Under the pieces are notes generated by a model. The model was given only the letters and a program-made list of their open reading frames with translations, searched no databases and had not been told where the DNA came from. The position numbers were made by a program, and so were the translations under genes. Positions 1 through 11,785 of a stretch of DNA of 64,000 nucleotides are shown piece after piece. Source of the stretch: Himantopus leucocephalus. Lineage: Eukaryota; Chordata; Aves; Charadriiformes; Recurvirostridae. Location: positions 58,248,094 through 58,312,093 of the forward strand of contig RSEF01000001.1 in the NCBI GenBank assembly GCA_003993805.1, written 5' to 3'. Numbering within the stretch: position 1 is the stretch's first letter; the number at the start of each line of letters is the position of its first letter.

Positions 1-360
1 CTTGCACTCTGCTCTTGGTATATTAATTACACATCATTAGCCACATGTCACCATCCAAGCTGCACGAGGACTAATCCACTTGCTGAACTGAGTATTTGGA
101 GTGAGGAAACAGATCTGGCGTGGTGCACAGCTCCAGAGCTGAGACACCAGGGTTGAGCACCTCTTCTCTGCGGAGGCAGTGGGGGCAGACTTGGGGACAG
201 AGCAGGTTGCAGCCTGCCTTTGGGAGTGTGGGGATATCGGGAAGCACTGAGTGCAGAGGAATTTGAAGGAAGAGACTGAGGCGAGACACATAGAAAGCGG
301 GCAGGAGAAACCCCCCAGCTCCCTGAAGGCTGTGGAAAGGCTCCTTCTACTCCACCTTAC
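1..360 (-). other. SLC5A8: SLC5A8 intron 1, 5' part
   Basis: This stretch begins with the exon 1 donor (GTAAGG read on the minus strand from 360) and runs to the window edge. I see no match to the expected second exon, which should continue with a sequence like YLELRFNK. Exon 2 therefore lies outside the window. Confidence 0.85.
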
Positions 361-693
361 CTCATAGGTGCTGGTAATGCCCAGCTTGTAGAAGACGGGC
401 AGGAAGATCTCAGCACTGCACAGCACCACCAGGCCGTAAGTGATGGCAAAGATGCAGAAGATGGCACCATAGCGGTAGATCTCAGCAGGGGTGCCCAGCA
501 CGGTGACAGCTGACATGAAGCTGGCGGTGAGGGAGAGCGCAACAGGGAGGGCGCTCATGCTGCGGCCCCCCATGAGGAAGTCCTTGGATGTCTTCTGCCC
601 CCCTCCCGCGAAGGCGTAGTAGATGCCAATGATGGCTGAGACCAGCAGCATGGCCGCAAAGACCACATAGTCCCAGACGGTGAAGCGCCCCAT
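361..693 (-). CDS. SLC5A8: Sodium-coupled monocarboxylate transporter 1, first coding exon (partial gene)
   Basis: This is the first coding exon of an SLC5-family symporter that carries lactate, pyruvate, butyrate and nicotinate into cells with sodium. It encodes 111 residues, beginning [16 protein letters not shown] and ending GITSTYE. The next minus-strand bases are a consensus donor (GTAAGG from 360), so the exon ends in phase 0. Three hydrophobic segments are visible: about residues 7-28, 49-80 and 80-103. The block [18 protein letters not shown] and the string [16 protein letters not shown] are typical of SMCT1; the SMCT2 paralogue (SLC5A12) differs clearly in the first. I chose the ATG at 693 because it is the first ATG downstream of the TATA-like box at 1018-1027. 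The open frame continues upstream only through a non-ATG TTG at 723. The human protein is about 610 residues, so roughly 18% is present. The neighbouring UTP20 supports SLC5A8 by synteny. The comparison with family members is from memory, not an alignment. Confidence 0.93.
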
Positions 694-815
694 GCTGCCG
701 GAGGGACTCGCCCTTGGAGCCAAGGGTCTACCCCAAAATCAGAGGGGCAGCTGCTGACCCCGCAGGGCCGGTGCAGGTGGAAGGGGATGGGACCCCACGA
801 GGGTGCCGCAGTACC

Positions 816-933
816 GTGCGCCCCGCCGGGGCAGGCGAGGTGAGGAGCGGTGCGGTGACCCCCGCCGGGGCAAACGCGGTGCGGTGCGCCCCACCGGGGC
901 AGGAGCGGAGCGGTGCGGTGCGCCCCACGCAGG
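816..933. repeat. GC-rich minisatellite in the SLC5A8 5' UTR
   Basis: There are four imperfect units, starting at 816, 855, 884 and 918, of about 39, 29, 34 and at least 16 bases. Each begins with a form of GTGCGCCCCNCCGGGGCA and the first three end in GCGGTGCG. The units differ by small internal gains and losses, as expected for a GC-rich minisatellite. The repeat would be transcribed as 5' UTR of SLC5A8 if the start site is near 990. Confidence 0.65.
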
Positions 934-1017
934 TCTCCGCCCGTGTGTCTGCGGGGGGACGGGCGCGGGCTGCACCGGCAGCGGCAGTGCGAGTGCCGGA
1001 GCCCGGAGCGCAGGCGG

Positions 1018-1027
1018 CCTTATAGGG
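1018..1027 (-). promoter_or_regulatory. TATA-like box of the SLC5A8 promoter
   Basis: Read on the minus strand this is CCCTATAAGG, followed by GC-rich sequence. It would place a start site near 990 and give a 5' UTR of about 300 bases. No ATG occurs on the minus strand between the box and the ATG at 693, which fits that start codon. This is a motif call only; no transcript data are available. Confidence 0.4.
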
Positions 1028-1215
1028 TGTCGCTGCCCGCTCCTCCCCGCGGCGGTGAGCGCCCCCGCGGAGCGGGAAGGGGCGGCGATCCTCGCGGCGC
1101 GGCCCCGGCCGGGCCATCCCGCGTTATTCCCGCCCGCCCCGTGCCTCCGGGCCGTGCGGCACCGAGGCTGGCGGGGTGGCCTCAGCGCAGAGCCCCGCCG
1201 GAACGGGGTTACAAG

Positions 1216-4081
1216 GCAAACCAGGGTGGCGGTGCAGGGTTTTGGAGGGAAGACAATTCACCCGACCATTCCCCAGGGTGGTATTTCCTACCCTTCTTCA
1301 TTAGTATATGCTGCCATCACCCCAAACGAAGAAGGTGATAATATGTTTTAATACATACATCTATGGATTGAGCAATCTGGAAAATAACTCACTGAATCAT
1401 AGCGATTTGCCAAGGCGAGTTGCTGAACTCTGCAGTTACACGTCAGGGAATCCCCACTGCCTGCGCTGTGCTCAGGGAAGTTTTGATAACGCTCTTCAAC
1501 TAATCGCAGGTTCAAGAGTCAAAGTGCACAGGAGTATCACAGATGGAGCTTCACCTACCTTAGCCCCAGGGGAACGCATCAAAAACACCTATGGGATGTC
1601 AAGGCGATGGATGGCAAGGGGTGGAGATGTGCCTGTTTCTATAGCGAGCAGCACACACAGGACTAACACAGCAAATACTACATTTGGCCACTTTCCTGCG
1701 CAGCCTCTCCCGGCTCTCACCCACAGCTGGATTTGCTGGAAGCAATCTTTGCTGCAAGCGCTCTGGGTTCAGCAAAAGGCACTCTGACCTGCCCGTGTCT
1801 GAGCAATTTGAGACATGGTTTTCAGCAGCCTTCTGTATCTTAGACAGAAATGATTGACCAGATACCAGACAGCCAAACCCAGCTCACGGAGCACTTTTAT
1901 CTCCTTGGCAGCTCTGGATTTGGCAGGCTGTTTGGAGATATTTCTGCATGCATGTGGGAAGGAGGGGGTGCAGGCAGAAGCCCAGTCTGGCAGGGTTATT
2001 AAGTTGAACTGTGAAATCATGCCTGTGTTGGTCCAGCCTCTAGATGCCCATCTGGGAGTATAAATGTCCCTGAACATACAGAAACTGGCCAGTATGGTGC
2101 AAGTGGCATGTCCCAATCTCACCACAGCAGGTTAGGGTGTCAGTCTCTCTGGCCCAATTGCTCTTTAATTACTTATAGAATGAGTAACAGCTTCCAGATG
2201 TCCTCCTGAGGAGGACAAGAAACTTATCCTATACCCCTACCAATTAGGCTATTGATTATCTGCTATTGGCTTTTGACCACATGAAAGATGAAAAACCCTC
2301 CCAGCAAACCTGCAGTCAAAACCAGCACCTCTCCACACAGCGCAATGAACTGGTGTTTTCCAGAAAAAAAAATGTGTTGTCATAAAACATGACCTACTTT
2401 CTCAGGGGAAGGACATAAGCAGCCTCCTGCCCGGACCCACAGCTCGTGCTGCCCAGAGCTCCATGTTCGGTGTCACTTGTTTGCACTCTTTCAGGTATTA
2501 TGTTGCTCAAACCATTCAAACAATAACATGCATTTAAAGTATTAACTACACTGGATTAATATAGTTTTGATTCTGCTTCTTTATCATTTTTGACATAATG
2601 TAAACACAGCAAGTGATAACATGCATTGGAAAACAAATCATGTTTCTTAACTGAAACAAGCAGCTATGAGGAAATGCACGTCACTGGTTTCAGGTGGCAT
2701 CTTTGATTCTTTTTACAGGAGTGTTAAGCAAATTGCCTTTCAAATGTCATCATGACCGATACGGCAAGAAAGACTGGATCCTCCCATTCATATATTTCCG
2801 TCTTAGGAACCAGCAGCGAATGTGTATGATGCCCATGTCCTAAATCACAGTAAGTGGACCCGGAGAACAAAGCTAAATGTATTTCTTTGGGATTTTTCAC
2901 ATACAAAATCAAATTAGCTCCACGGAATACGTTGGGCTTGTGCTGTGTAACAGAGACAGAACTACAGGTTTTTGCTTTTTCTCATTGCTACAACAGATAT
3001 TTAAATGTCTTCCAAACTCAGAGAGCATATTTCATTACTTTCTTGTATTTTCTTGTCCCATCTCCACAGGGTCTTATGTGGTCCCTCATCTCACTTCCTC
3101 TCACTCTATTCTTGTGAGATCCACTGGCATCAGTGTGATTTGGTGTTTAATAGCAGGAAGTGTAAGATTCACATCTCTCCAGCACCCTCAAGTTAAAAAG
3201 GCTGTGAATCTGCCTAAACAAACCCCAGATTGCCCTATGGGGTCCAACCAGTTCCTTCCTTGTGCTGGTATTGGGCTTACTTCCATCACTGGACACCTCT
3301 GTGATGTGTTAGTGGAAGTGTCTGTATTGCTCAGCAGGATAGTCCCTCCCTGCTCCTTTTCATGTGGACTGGGAGATCGATAGGATGGGTTTCCCTATAT
3401 AGATAAGAGACAAATCTATCAAGCCCTGCACTTGGAGACATGCTGCCCACCTCTCTGAGCTAAGTTGTGGAAATACACCTTGAGGGGTTCTCCTGCTCAT
3501 AGGCAAATGTGGGAATGGGCAAAAGCGAATGGAAGTGAGGTAGGAGAGCACTGGAGGCCCAGTGAACACTGCTCGGCAGTGCTGTGAGACCCTTTGCAAT
3601 TTGCTCTGGCAGCCTGGGAACTCTCTGACTTCCAGTGATTCCTTGCTTGAGTGTGCCATTTCAGACTGTGTGGGGTTCAGCTGCACCTATACCAGCTCAG
3701 CTGAGTTTGCAGATGAAGAGCAGTTCACACTCAACAGTACTCTGTAGTGCCAGGACAGGTCTGAGCTCCGTTCTCTTCTGCTTACACAGGGATCAGTTTG
3801 GAAACCTTGCCAGAGAATAGCCGGCCATTGGTAAAAACAAACAAAACCATTTCAAAACAAAATCTGCAAAAATAATTTTTGGCCTTTTTTGTACTCTGGC
3901 CTTTTCTGGGAACAGTGTTGTGATTTGTCATTTTTAAAAGCTCTGTTTATTTTTGTTTGGATGATCTGCTTAGGAAATTAGGGGCATGGGATCATGCTCT
4001 GTGTGTATACATACATGTACGCATGTGGAAGTTGTTTGCTCTCCATCCAATAACCATTGAACACCGTGACCAAATTTACAG
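1216..4081. other. Intergenic DNA, no gene recognised
   Basis: The GC content drops and no reading frame here resembles a known protein. Open frames of up to about 160 codons (for example 1308-1787 plus and 1769-2125 minus) show no recognisable domain, so I treat them as chance. No tRNA, clear mobile element or long simple repeat is seen. Confidence 0.6.
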
Positions 4082-4226
4082 ACGGGTAGAGGCCTCAGAG
4101 GTATTAAGGCGCTACCAGTTTCATGAAAGTGGATGGGCAAAAAAGAGGGATCCCATAAATGTTCTTGTTGAAAAGAAGACTGAAGCAGGAGCTGAACCTC
4201 TATTAGATAACAGTGAAACCGTATGA
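4082..4226 (+). CDS. Possible terminal coding exon of an unrecognised gene
   Basis: A candidate acceptor (AAATTTACAG, ending at 4081) is followed by 48 codons and a TGA at 4224-4226. The frame encodes RVEASEVLRRYQFHESGW, then a lysine- and acid-rich segment, and ends AEPLLDNSETV. The composition looks coding, with mixed charge and no low complexity. An AATAAA at 4513-4518 would give a 3' UTR of about 290 bases. The frame stays open upstream to 3957, so the exon could also begin at TGCTTAG before 3973. I do not recognise the protein and find no companion exons nearby. It could be a terminal exon of a plus-strand gene, a decayed exon or chance. The polypyrimidine tract is weak, which lowers confidence. 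Confidence 0.3.
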
Positions 4227-7200
4227 GAGAAAGACCTTAAAAACACCCCGCTGCAGACAAAGCTTCTCATCTTCTGAAATACGCAAGCCAACCAACACTA
4301 AGACACAGAGCTACAGGGACCCAGGTTCCATTTACTCCTCTGTTGATGGGACTATCTGTTAAATTGCCTTTTGGTCATTGTTATTATTAGGAATAATATA
4401 TCAAAATTAATTGTGGACTCCTAATTAGACAGTTTGATTTTTCTCACAATGCAATGCTTCAAGTCAAAATGCACTTCTTTTACTCCTGGAAGATTTTCAT
4501 TCCAGCAAAATTAATAAAACCGCAGCTGCTTCCTGCACAGCATCACTTATCACTTTAAAAAGCCTGCTCAGATTTTGGTGTAATGGAAGTTCATTGCTGA
4601 TGGTGTTTTCTATTTCTGAAGATCAGTTATAGCAGTGTTTGTCTCCACCATAATCTCTCCTGCTTGCTGTGCTTGTCCACACACTGCTGTTTTGAATTGC
4701 TGGGCTTAGTATAGCTAGTTACCTGACTACCACCATCAGTGACTTTGCTTCCCCTGGTTTATTGCTACCTTAGAGAAATCTTCCACAGTGTTATTCAGTG
4801 ACGTTCTTAGCTGTCTGTTTAATTTATTTCTTTTTTTGACAGTTCTTCTTCTGTTGCAGAACGACCCTGCAAGGGTATTCAGAAGAGCAGTATCATCATC
4901 AATATTCCTTGTGAAATTTGCAGAAGTTCTTTAGAAATAGTCACGTGGCACCTGTATTTTGAGCATTGGGATTTTCTTATACAGCGATGTCCTGCAATTG
5001 TCACCTCTTTATTTCCAAGAATATCACTAGAGTACATTTCCAAGCAGACTTTTAGAAACCTCTTTCCAGCTGGTTGGATTTGCAGTGCCCAAAGCACTGA
5101 ATGGTATGCTTAGAAGCCCCTCTTGTGCAGACTGTGTGCTGTTGGTGGGTACTAGCAAGAATGGGATACAATTTCCAAACGTCTTATGCCTTAAAATGCC
5201 ACCATAAACACAAGTTAAATATTTCAAAAAGCATAGTTCCACAATTGTCTCTCTGTAGCATTTCCAATCCTCATCCTATCCAAATCCTAAATTTGCAGGG
5301 GCATAGATTTGTAAAAGGTCTTTGCTTAAGACCCTAATCATGGGAAGTCTTTCAGGCTAACAACGTGTTTGCTTGAAGTGCTTGTCGTCTCATATTTAGC
5401 TTGTTTGGGAGACAAAGAGAGATGGAGTGACTTCCACAGAAAGAGACTGACGTGAGGAAAAGAGCCGGAGAGATGCACAAAAATCAAAGGAATACATCAC
5501 ATTTCTATTGACATTTTGAATGAAACCTCCTTGGTTATTTGTTTTTTCTATTTTTGCATTCCACAGAAATTTGAACTAATGCAATTTGCAAGCAAAATTA
5601 TTTAAAAGTGAATGCGTAATGGTCATGATAAGGAAACTTCAGATTGTGTAACCCCCTAATACCAACACACCTTTTAAACTCAATAGTCAGTGCCTCAGGA
5701 TTGAAGGAAGTACTTAAGCTAGCCTTGAATACTGAGCATTTAAATCTGAATGTTTTGGAGCCTACAATGTATTTACTGGCAACTTCGTTTAAAAGAACAA
5801 ATTTCAAAATTTATTTATGGATGGTCCACGCAGTCAGATGTGGCATGCACAATTATTTGCTCAAGAGAACAATTAGTATGGGAATAAAATTGTGGTACAG
5901 ATTTTACTTCTTTAACTCAAAAGGATAAATAAGTTACATGCTTGAACTTTATTCTCATGGCTTTGGGATCTTTTGTTTATTTAAGGTGTTCAATTTTGCA
6001 TCAACAGAATTACAATTCAACTAGTTTGTTTACTTGCAGTTAATGTATGAGAAAGGGCTGTCAAATGTTCACCAGAATGATCAATAAAAAATTGATTTTT
6101 TTCTCACCAGATCTTTTCTGGATTTCCTTATTTTCCCTTTTTCCACTACCTGCTATCCACACTATCTCTGTTCACATGTTCTAGTTGGTGTTATTTTGAG
6201 ATGTGTTTGCTTTAGGTGTACAGTGTAGGTACTTCAGTTATGCAGCTTGGCTCCCTACATTTTCTCTCTAACTGAAGGAGAGAGACAGGCTCTTCAGAAA
6301 GAAACTGCTGCTTTGATATGCTCCCTGGAGGAGCCTGTCTCTTTCCATTATCTACAGAGGAAGCCTCTGGAAATGAGCCTGCTAACTTTGGCACTTAAAA
6401 ATACTCTGAAAAAATGTTCCCTGCCACTGCCCCAGTGCCCTCACTAGTTCTTCTTTTTGATTATTTTGATTTATTCTTCCATTCATGCTGCCGAGTGTCT
6501 GTCACCAGTCTTGACATCTCCCTTGTTATCTCCTCCCATCCTTCTCTGTAACTCCTACTGCTAAATCTCTTGTGCTGCCTCACTCCTTTCATTCCCCCAT
6601 CTCCTTATATTAAGAAATTTTCTCTTTCTTCTCCCTCACACATTTCTTCAGCCTGAAACCCTTGCTTTTGGACCCCCAGTCCCAAGAGGCATTTCCCCCA
6701 AAATTGCTATTCAGTTCATTCTTCCATTTTTCAAATGTCTCTACGAGCTGACTGCCTTGCCTCTCTTTGAAATTCCTTTTTGATCCTCTCCAGTCCCTCT
6801 TCTGCATGCTGTCGAGGCTGCCCACACTGGAGATCACACAGACGCATACATTGCTTGGGAATGTTTGAAGGCAGTTATGCATATTTGCACCAGCTCTATA
6901 TGTTTAACTGGTTTGCTTGTCAGACATCCTCAAAGCGACATTCATCACCAAATGTAGATAAGAAAGGAGGTTTTCCCTCAGGTCCAACTGTCTGCAGCTG
7001 TTGGCTTTGGTTTGGTTTGTTTCTTCTGTTTTCCTCTATAACATGAGACTCATTGCACCTATTTCTGTTGCTATCTGTACATTTCAAATAGCAAATCCCT
7101 ATTTCTTCAGAGGGTGGAAACACTTCCAGCATCCTTGGTCTCTCCCAGTATGCTGCTGGGACACACTGTAGTTTTTGTGGCCTCTTGGACTGCAGTCTTG

Positions 7201-9549
7201 CAGGATGCTGAGGAGTGGTGGGTGATCTGTGGTGGGAGGGGGACAGCGTGCATGTGTTACGTGGATCTTCATGACCAAACTCCGCGGGAGGGGGACTCTA
7301 CCAATCCAAGCATACTGGGACTCTTAGAGTGAATGTCTGCTATTGTAGTGTATCGGCATTCAGTGTTGGCATGCATTTAAATAGGCGATTGAGGGGGTTT
7401 TGATGAAAATGCAGATTGTGAGCTAAGGCAAAGGGGAAGGAAAAATAACTTTAATGTGCATTCCTGAAGATGCAAAAAAGAATGGTGCAGCTGCAGCATC
7501 ATAAAGCCCCCACAGCTTCTGCACAGTCAGGTTAATACCTATAACGGAAATGCCATGTAATAGTGTTAGCAATTTGCAAACTCAGTGAATGCCATGATGC
7601 ACAAGGAAGCACAGAGGTAGAAGTGGCAGTAGAGGAGAAGCACTTTGGCCACAGCTGGTTTTAAGGGAATCCATCTCTTGGCACAGCAGATGCTCTGTAT
7701 CTGTACAGTAGCATTAGCTGGTGACGATTTTAAGGGGGGTCATTTCATCTCACTTCAAAACAGGCAGTGGTGGAGCACTCATCTATGTGGCACTCTGTAA
7801 GTACTCATCTTCCACTGGCTATGAGCGCCAGGTCAAATATAGCTGTCCAGGCAGCAGGTGGCTATAGCCAGAGAGGTCAACTGCACCCTTGTGGTAAGTG
7901 CCTGCCCAGTACAAGCAACAAGGACTTTACCTGCTTCAGTGTCTTATTTTTTTTTCCTCACTTGGAGGTTGATGCTCATTTCCATTTTCTCTGTTTCTGA
8001 AGTGTCAGTGTCCACCTGGATATCTTTTGCACAGGGATCTATTATTTCAGTATGTTTGTTGTATCAGTTGTTTTAATGGCTTCTATTTATCTGATCATAA
8101 TTTTGACCCACAAGTCAGTATTAGAAGCAGCAGCAGGGTCCAAAAGCTTATTTAAGTTTTGTGGAAAGAAAGGACAGCCCTGTTTCTTTCCTTAGCACTA
8201 TCAACATCTCTATGGTCAGAGCATTGATAAAATTTTGCATCTCTTCCTCCAGAGAGAATTGTTTTCCAAGCAAAGTGCAGTTGTATCTCCTCATAAGGTT
8301 TTTATCACAGACGGGGACTCATTGACTAGCAGAAACTTGGAGTGCTAGGAGTTAGGAACACATACCTGAGGTGTCCCTAAAAGTCCTACTGTAGTGTGAC
8401 TTCTTCAGGTAACACAGAGTTTTGGAAACCAACCAAAGAATCTAGTCATGGGGGTTTTTTTCTGGTTTATATAGACCAATGCTGGCACTTTCTCATGAAC
8501 GTCTATGATTTAGCAGCCAGTACCAACAGCCGATGACACAGCGGAAGTAGCAAGAAGGGCTGCTTTGTCTCTTGATGTTGTATAAGTTCTTCCATTTTTC
8601 TAAGCTACCCACAAATATTTCATCAAGCAGTAACACCAAAATTAGTCTGCTTCGTAACAGTCTCAGCTTAAGGGTATGTATGAGTTTAAATATTTTTTCC
8701 CTAAAGGGCTCCGCAGTGCTGAAATTATTAGACATCTTCTTGACAGTTTCAGCTTTTGTACACTATGTCTCTTGGATCTAGGAGGCAGAAATGGTTAACT
8801 GAGGTACTGTCTCTATTGGAACCTGAGAGCAAAGTTAGAGCTGCATGATTATTAGGGCAGCTCGAGCTTCAAATAAGAAAAAAAATTGTAAATTAATTAG
8901 CCAAAACCTCAAACCTAGGTACCTAAATTTTGGATCTATCTTGTGTGAATGAGACGGATGCAGAGACGTAAAGAATAGTATCAGACAGAAACTATTTGAG
9001 AAAGGAAATATCCTTGACCCCATCTTTCTATGATTTCCTGTTTTCTTCTCACAAATAGCTTCCCAGCATCACTGTGAGAAGTTGCTGTCTTGGATTATTG
9101 ATTTAGTATTTCCTTGGTGGCCTTTTACAGATAAAGAGACCAATAAAGACAGAGCAAGAGAGGACAAAAAAGAAGGAGGAAATTGTATATGGGAGATGGC
9201 AGTGATTTTGAGGGAAGCATTGCCTTGTGTGCACCTGTTTCTAAGAGATTTTTACCATTTTCCATCTTCCCTTTTTTGGAAGGTTTAACTTTACCTTAAA
9301 ACTTACACTTGTGATCCCTTAGCCCCAATTCATCATCTTACGCTGTCATTTCAAGCTTCCAAACAAACAAGAGCAATTTGGGGTGGGGTGGAAGGAAAGA
9401 TTTGGGAGCATAGCTTCAAATTCACTGCTAAAGGCTTTATGCTTTTTTCCTGGACACGCCAAACATCCAGGTTTTGAGACAGTTGTGAGAAATCTGAGTT
9501 AGACTGTAATCAGGCATTTAGTAGTCTCAGACAGCTGACAGACAGCCTG
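4227..9549. other. Intergenic DNA, no gene recognised
   Basis: This is AT-rich, single-copy-looking sequence. The first 290 bases may be a 3' UTR of the candidate exon that ends at 4226. The other open frames are short and show no recognisable family. TTTTACAGATAAAGAGACC near 9124 resembles an old SINE (MIR-like) core but is too short to call. Confidence 0.6.
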
Positions 9550-9589
9550 AAATCCAGATGGTCCCTGTCAAATCCAGATGCCCCTTGTC
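9550..9589. repeat. 20-bp tandem duplication
   Basis: Two adjacent 20-base copies share AAATCCAGATG and then differ slightly (GTCCCTGTC versus CCCCTTGTC). The duplication is intergenic and non-coding as far as I can see. Confidence 0.7.
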
Positions 9590-9914
9590 CTAGTGGTAAG
9601 GGCAAAATGCAGGAGAGAATTCACATCCCTTTTGGGGAACAAGACTCCATCCTTCCTGTTCATTTTCATTTCTCACCCCCTGCTTCCTCTGTGGGTCCTC
9701 CTCACGCTGCCTCTGTTGCTGTTGCTTTCAACAAGGCTGAAGCCAGTTCTGCTGCTGCCACTGTGGCAGAGAAATGGGATGAAGAACAGCAGCAGCGGTC
9801 ACCACTGCAATCCCCTTTTGTCTCAGGGCCATCTGTATAAATGCTGTCTGTGCAAAAATCAGACCCTTTGTGTTTCCAACACAAATTAAACTGTAAAACT
9901 TTCTTCTCCACCTC

Positions 9915-9965
9915 AAAAAAAAAAAAAAAAAACAAAAAACCAAAAAAAAAACCAAACCCAAACCC
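9915..9965. repeat. A-rich simple repeat
   Basis: A run of 18 A residues is followed by further A runs broken by C or CC. It may be the degenerate poly(A) tail of an old retroposed sequence, but no element body is recognisable upstream. Confidence 0.75.
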
Positions 9966-11699
9966 CAAGGTGTGGCTTCCTACTGGGCAGAAATCTTGGA
10001 ATAGTGCTAGTTGGCGTGAACCAAAATTGTGCCAGGAATTGTGTTGATGATTAATTGGTGTGGATGATCCCTGTGCTCTGGCACCACTCAGTTTACTTTT
10101 AGAGATGAAGCTAGTACAGCCCACCTGCTCTGGCTCTGCAGTAGGACCCTGACTTGCAATAGAGGAGCCACTGGCCCAGATGTCTCAATAGGCTGAATCA
10201 GGTTGCCAGTGCCCCTTTTTGTGAGGGAAGTCCCTGAATTCAGGATATTTCAGGCATGAATTCTCACCCCTCCACCCAAATAGCTACAGAAATCTGGAAT
10301 CTGTATTCCAGCTCCTTGTCCAAAACCCTCTCTGATCTGCAAACCTAAGAGTAGGTGAAATTCTCCCCAGGACTCAGCTAGCATTGACCTGGAGTTGCAT
10401 TATTTGCAGCACCTTTGTGCTTCAGGCGTATTAGAAAAAATGTGGCCAAACAGTTCCACCAGTTTGCAGAACAGGATTCCAGTATCTTGTCTGCTTTGTT
10501 TTTGAAAATGCAAGTGCTCTTGACAACTTCCTATGAAATCTTGTGGGGTTTTCTCCTGCAAGGCACCGCAAAATGCTGGCGAGAAGCTGAGGAGGAAATT
10601 GGCAGTGAAAATATGTCATTGTGTTTCAAAGGGCTCTTCTTCCTTTCCAGAAAAAATTTAAAAAAAATAAATGTTTGCTTCAGTTGAAAGAGTACACCAA
10701 AGACATGATGCACTTGTATAACCTGCCTTCAAACTCGTGCCAGCTTCTCCATTGTCCTGGTTTGAGGTAAAACAGAACCCTTGATGAGGATTTGGGGGAG
10801 CTCCTGTGATGCAGCAGTGTTCTAGCCACGTGCATCCAGCCCATGCACCCCAGGTTGTTCTGTGTGCTGACTTGAGACTGGCAAAGAGAAGGACTTCTGC
10901 GTCCACAACCAAGGCAGGTAACTTTCACCACTTCAAGACTCCAGTTACTTATTTAGTGTCTTATTTAGTAGGTTGAGAAACCTACCTTTTGGCATCCAAG
11001 CTTGGAAATTGTTTGGCTAAATTCACAGGTGTTTCTGTTACTCTATTTGCCTGTTATATTTAATTTTGAAAAGGAAGATCTTCTCACAATGAAATTCCCT
11101 ATGTGAACTCCTTTCCTGGCACATCTCTACCATGCCCATGTAAATATAGTAGAAAAAATGAAAATTTGATTTTAAACCTGTGCAATTATGCAATCTACAA
11201 TATCCTGATGTTAAAAATAAGCTGTCCTGGCTGCTCATTGGCTTGTAACAGATAGCATGTCCTTTAGATTAGAAACTCAGTGTCATACAGGTTTCCGGAG
11301 TATGTGTTGTGCTTGTGATTAATACACATAAAAATATGACGGAAGTGGGACAACTCTACAACAATTTGAATATTGTGTGAATATCATGTAGTTATTGAGC
11401 CATGTCATGGGGGTCAGTTGCAGACAGGCACATATAATGGGGTCATCCAGACTCTCTGAGACCACCAATTCTAAGTCACGATTCATTTTATTCTAACACG
11501 GATGTTTAAAGTACAAGAATGTGCCAAGATCTGCAGTGAATATAAAAAGAGCCTAAAGTGACTACTCAGAGGTAGACATATATATTGTAAATATTGGAGG
11601 TTATGTGAGATGAATTCTGCCCTGTGAGACCATCCTGGGTTAAATATTGAAGTATTTTACCCAAATTACTATTATTAGGCTAAATTGACAGTGCTTATT

Positions 11700-11785
11700 T
11701 AAAACAAACAAACAAACCACAAAACCACAAAACCAACCAACCAAAAAACCCAAACAAAACAAAAAACCCCAAACAAAACACTGAC
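11700..11785. repeat. (AAAC)n-type A/C-rich simple repeat
   Basis: The stretch contains only A and C for about 80 bases, with AAAC and AACC units dominating. It has no coding potential. Confidence 0.8.

Larger units (their letters stand above)
690..1215. promoter_or_regulatory. GC-rich CpG island at the SLC5A8 5' end
   Basis: The region is strongly GC-rich and dense in CpG, in contrast to AT-richer DNA on both sides. It covers the 5' UTR and the presumed promoter of SLC5A8. It contains the tandem repeat at 816-933 and the TATA-like box at 1018-1027. The edges are judged by eye. Confidence 0.6.

Noticed and set aside
694..723. N-terminal extension of SLC5A8 (10 residues) from a TTG codon
   Set aside because: There is no ATG in this extension. 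The ATG at 693 gives a normal family N-terminus, so the extension is taken as 5' UTR.
1769..2125. Minus-strand open frame of 118 codons
   Set aside because: No recognisable family, no promoter or splice evidence, and not related to SLC5A8.
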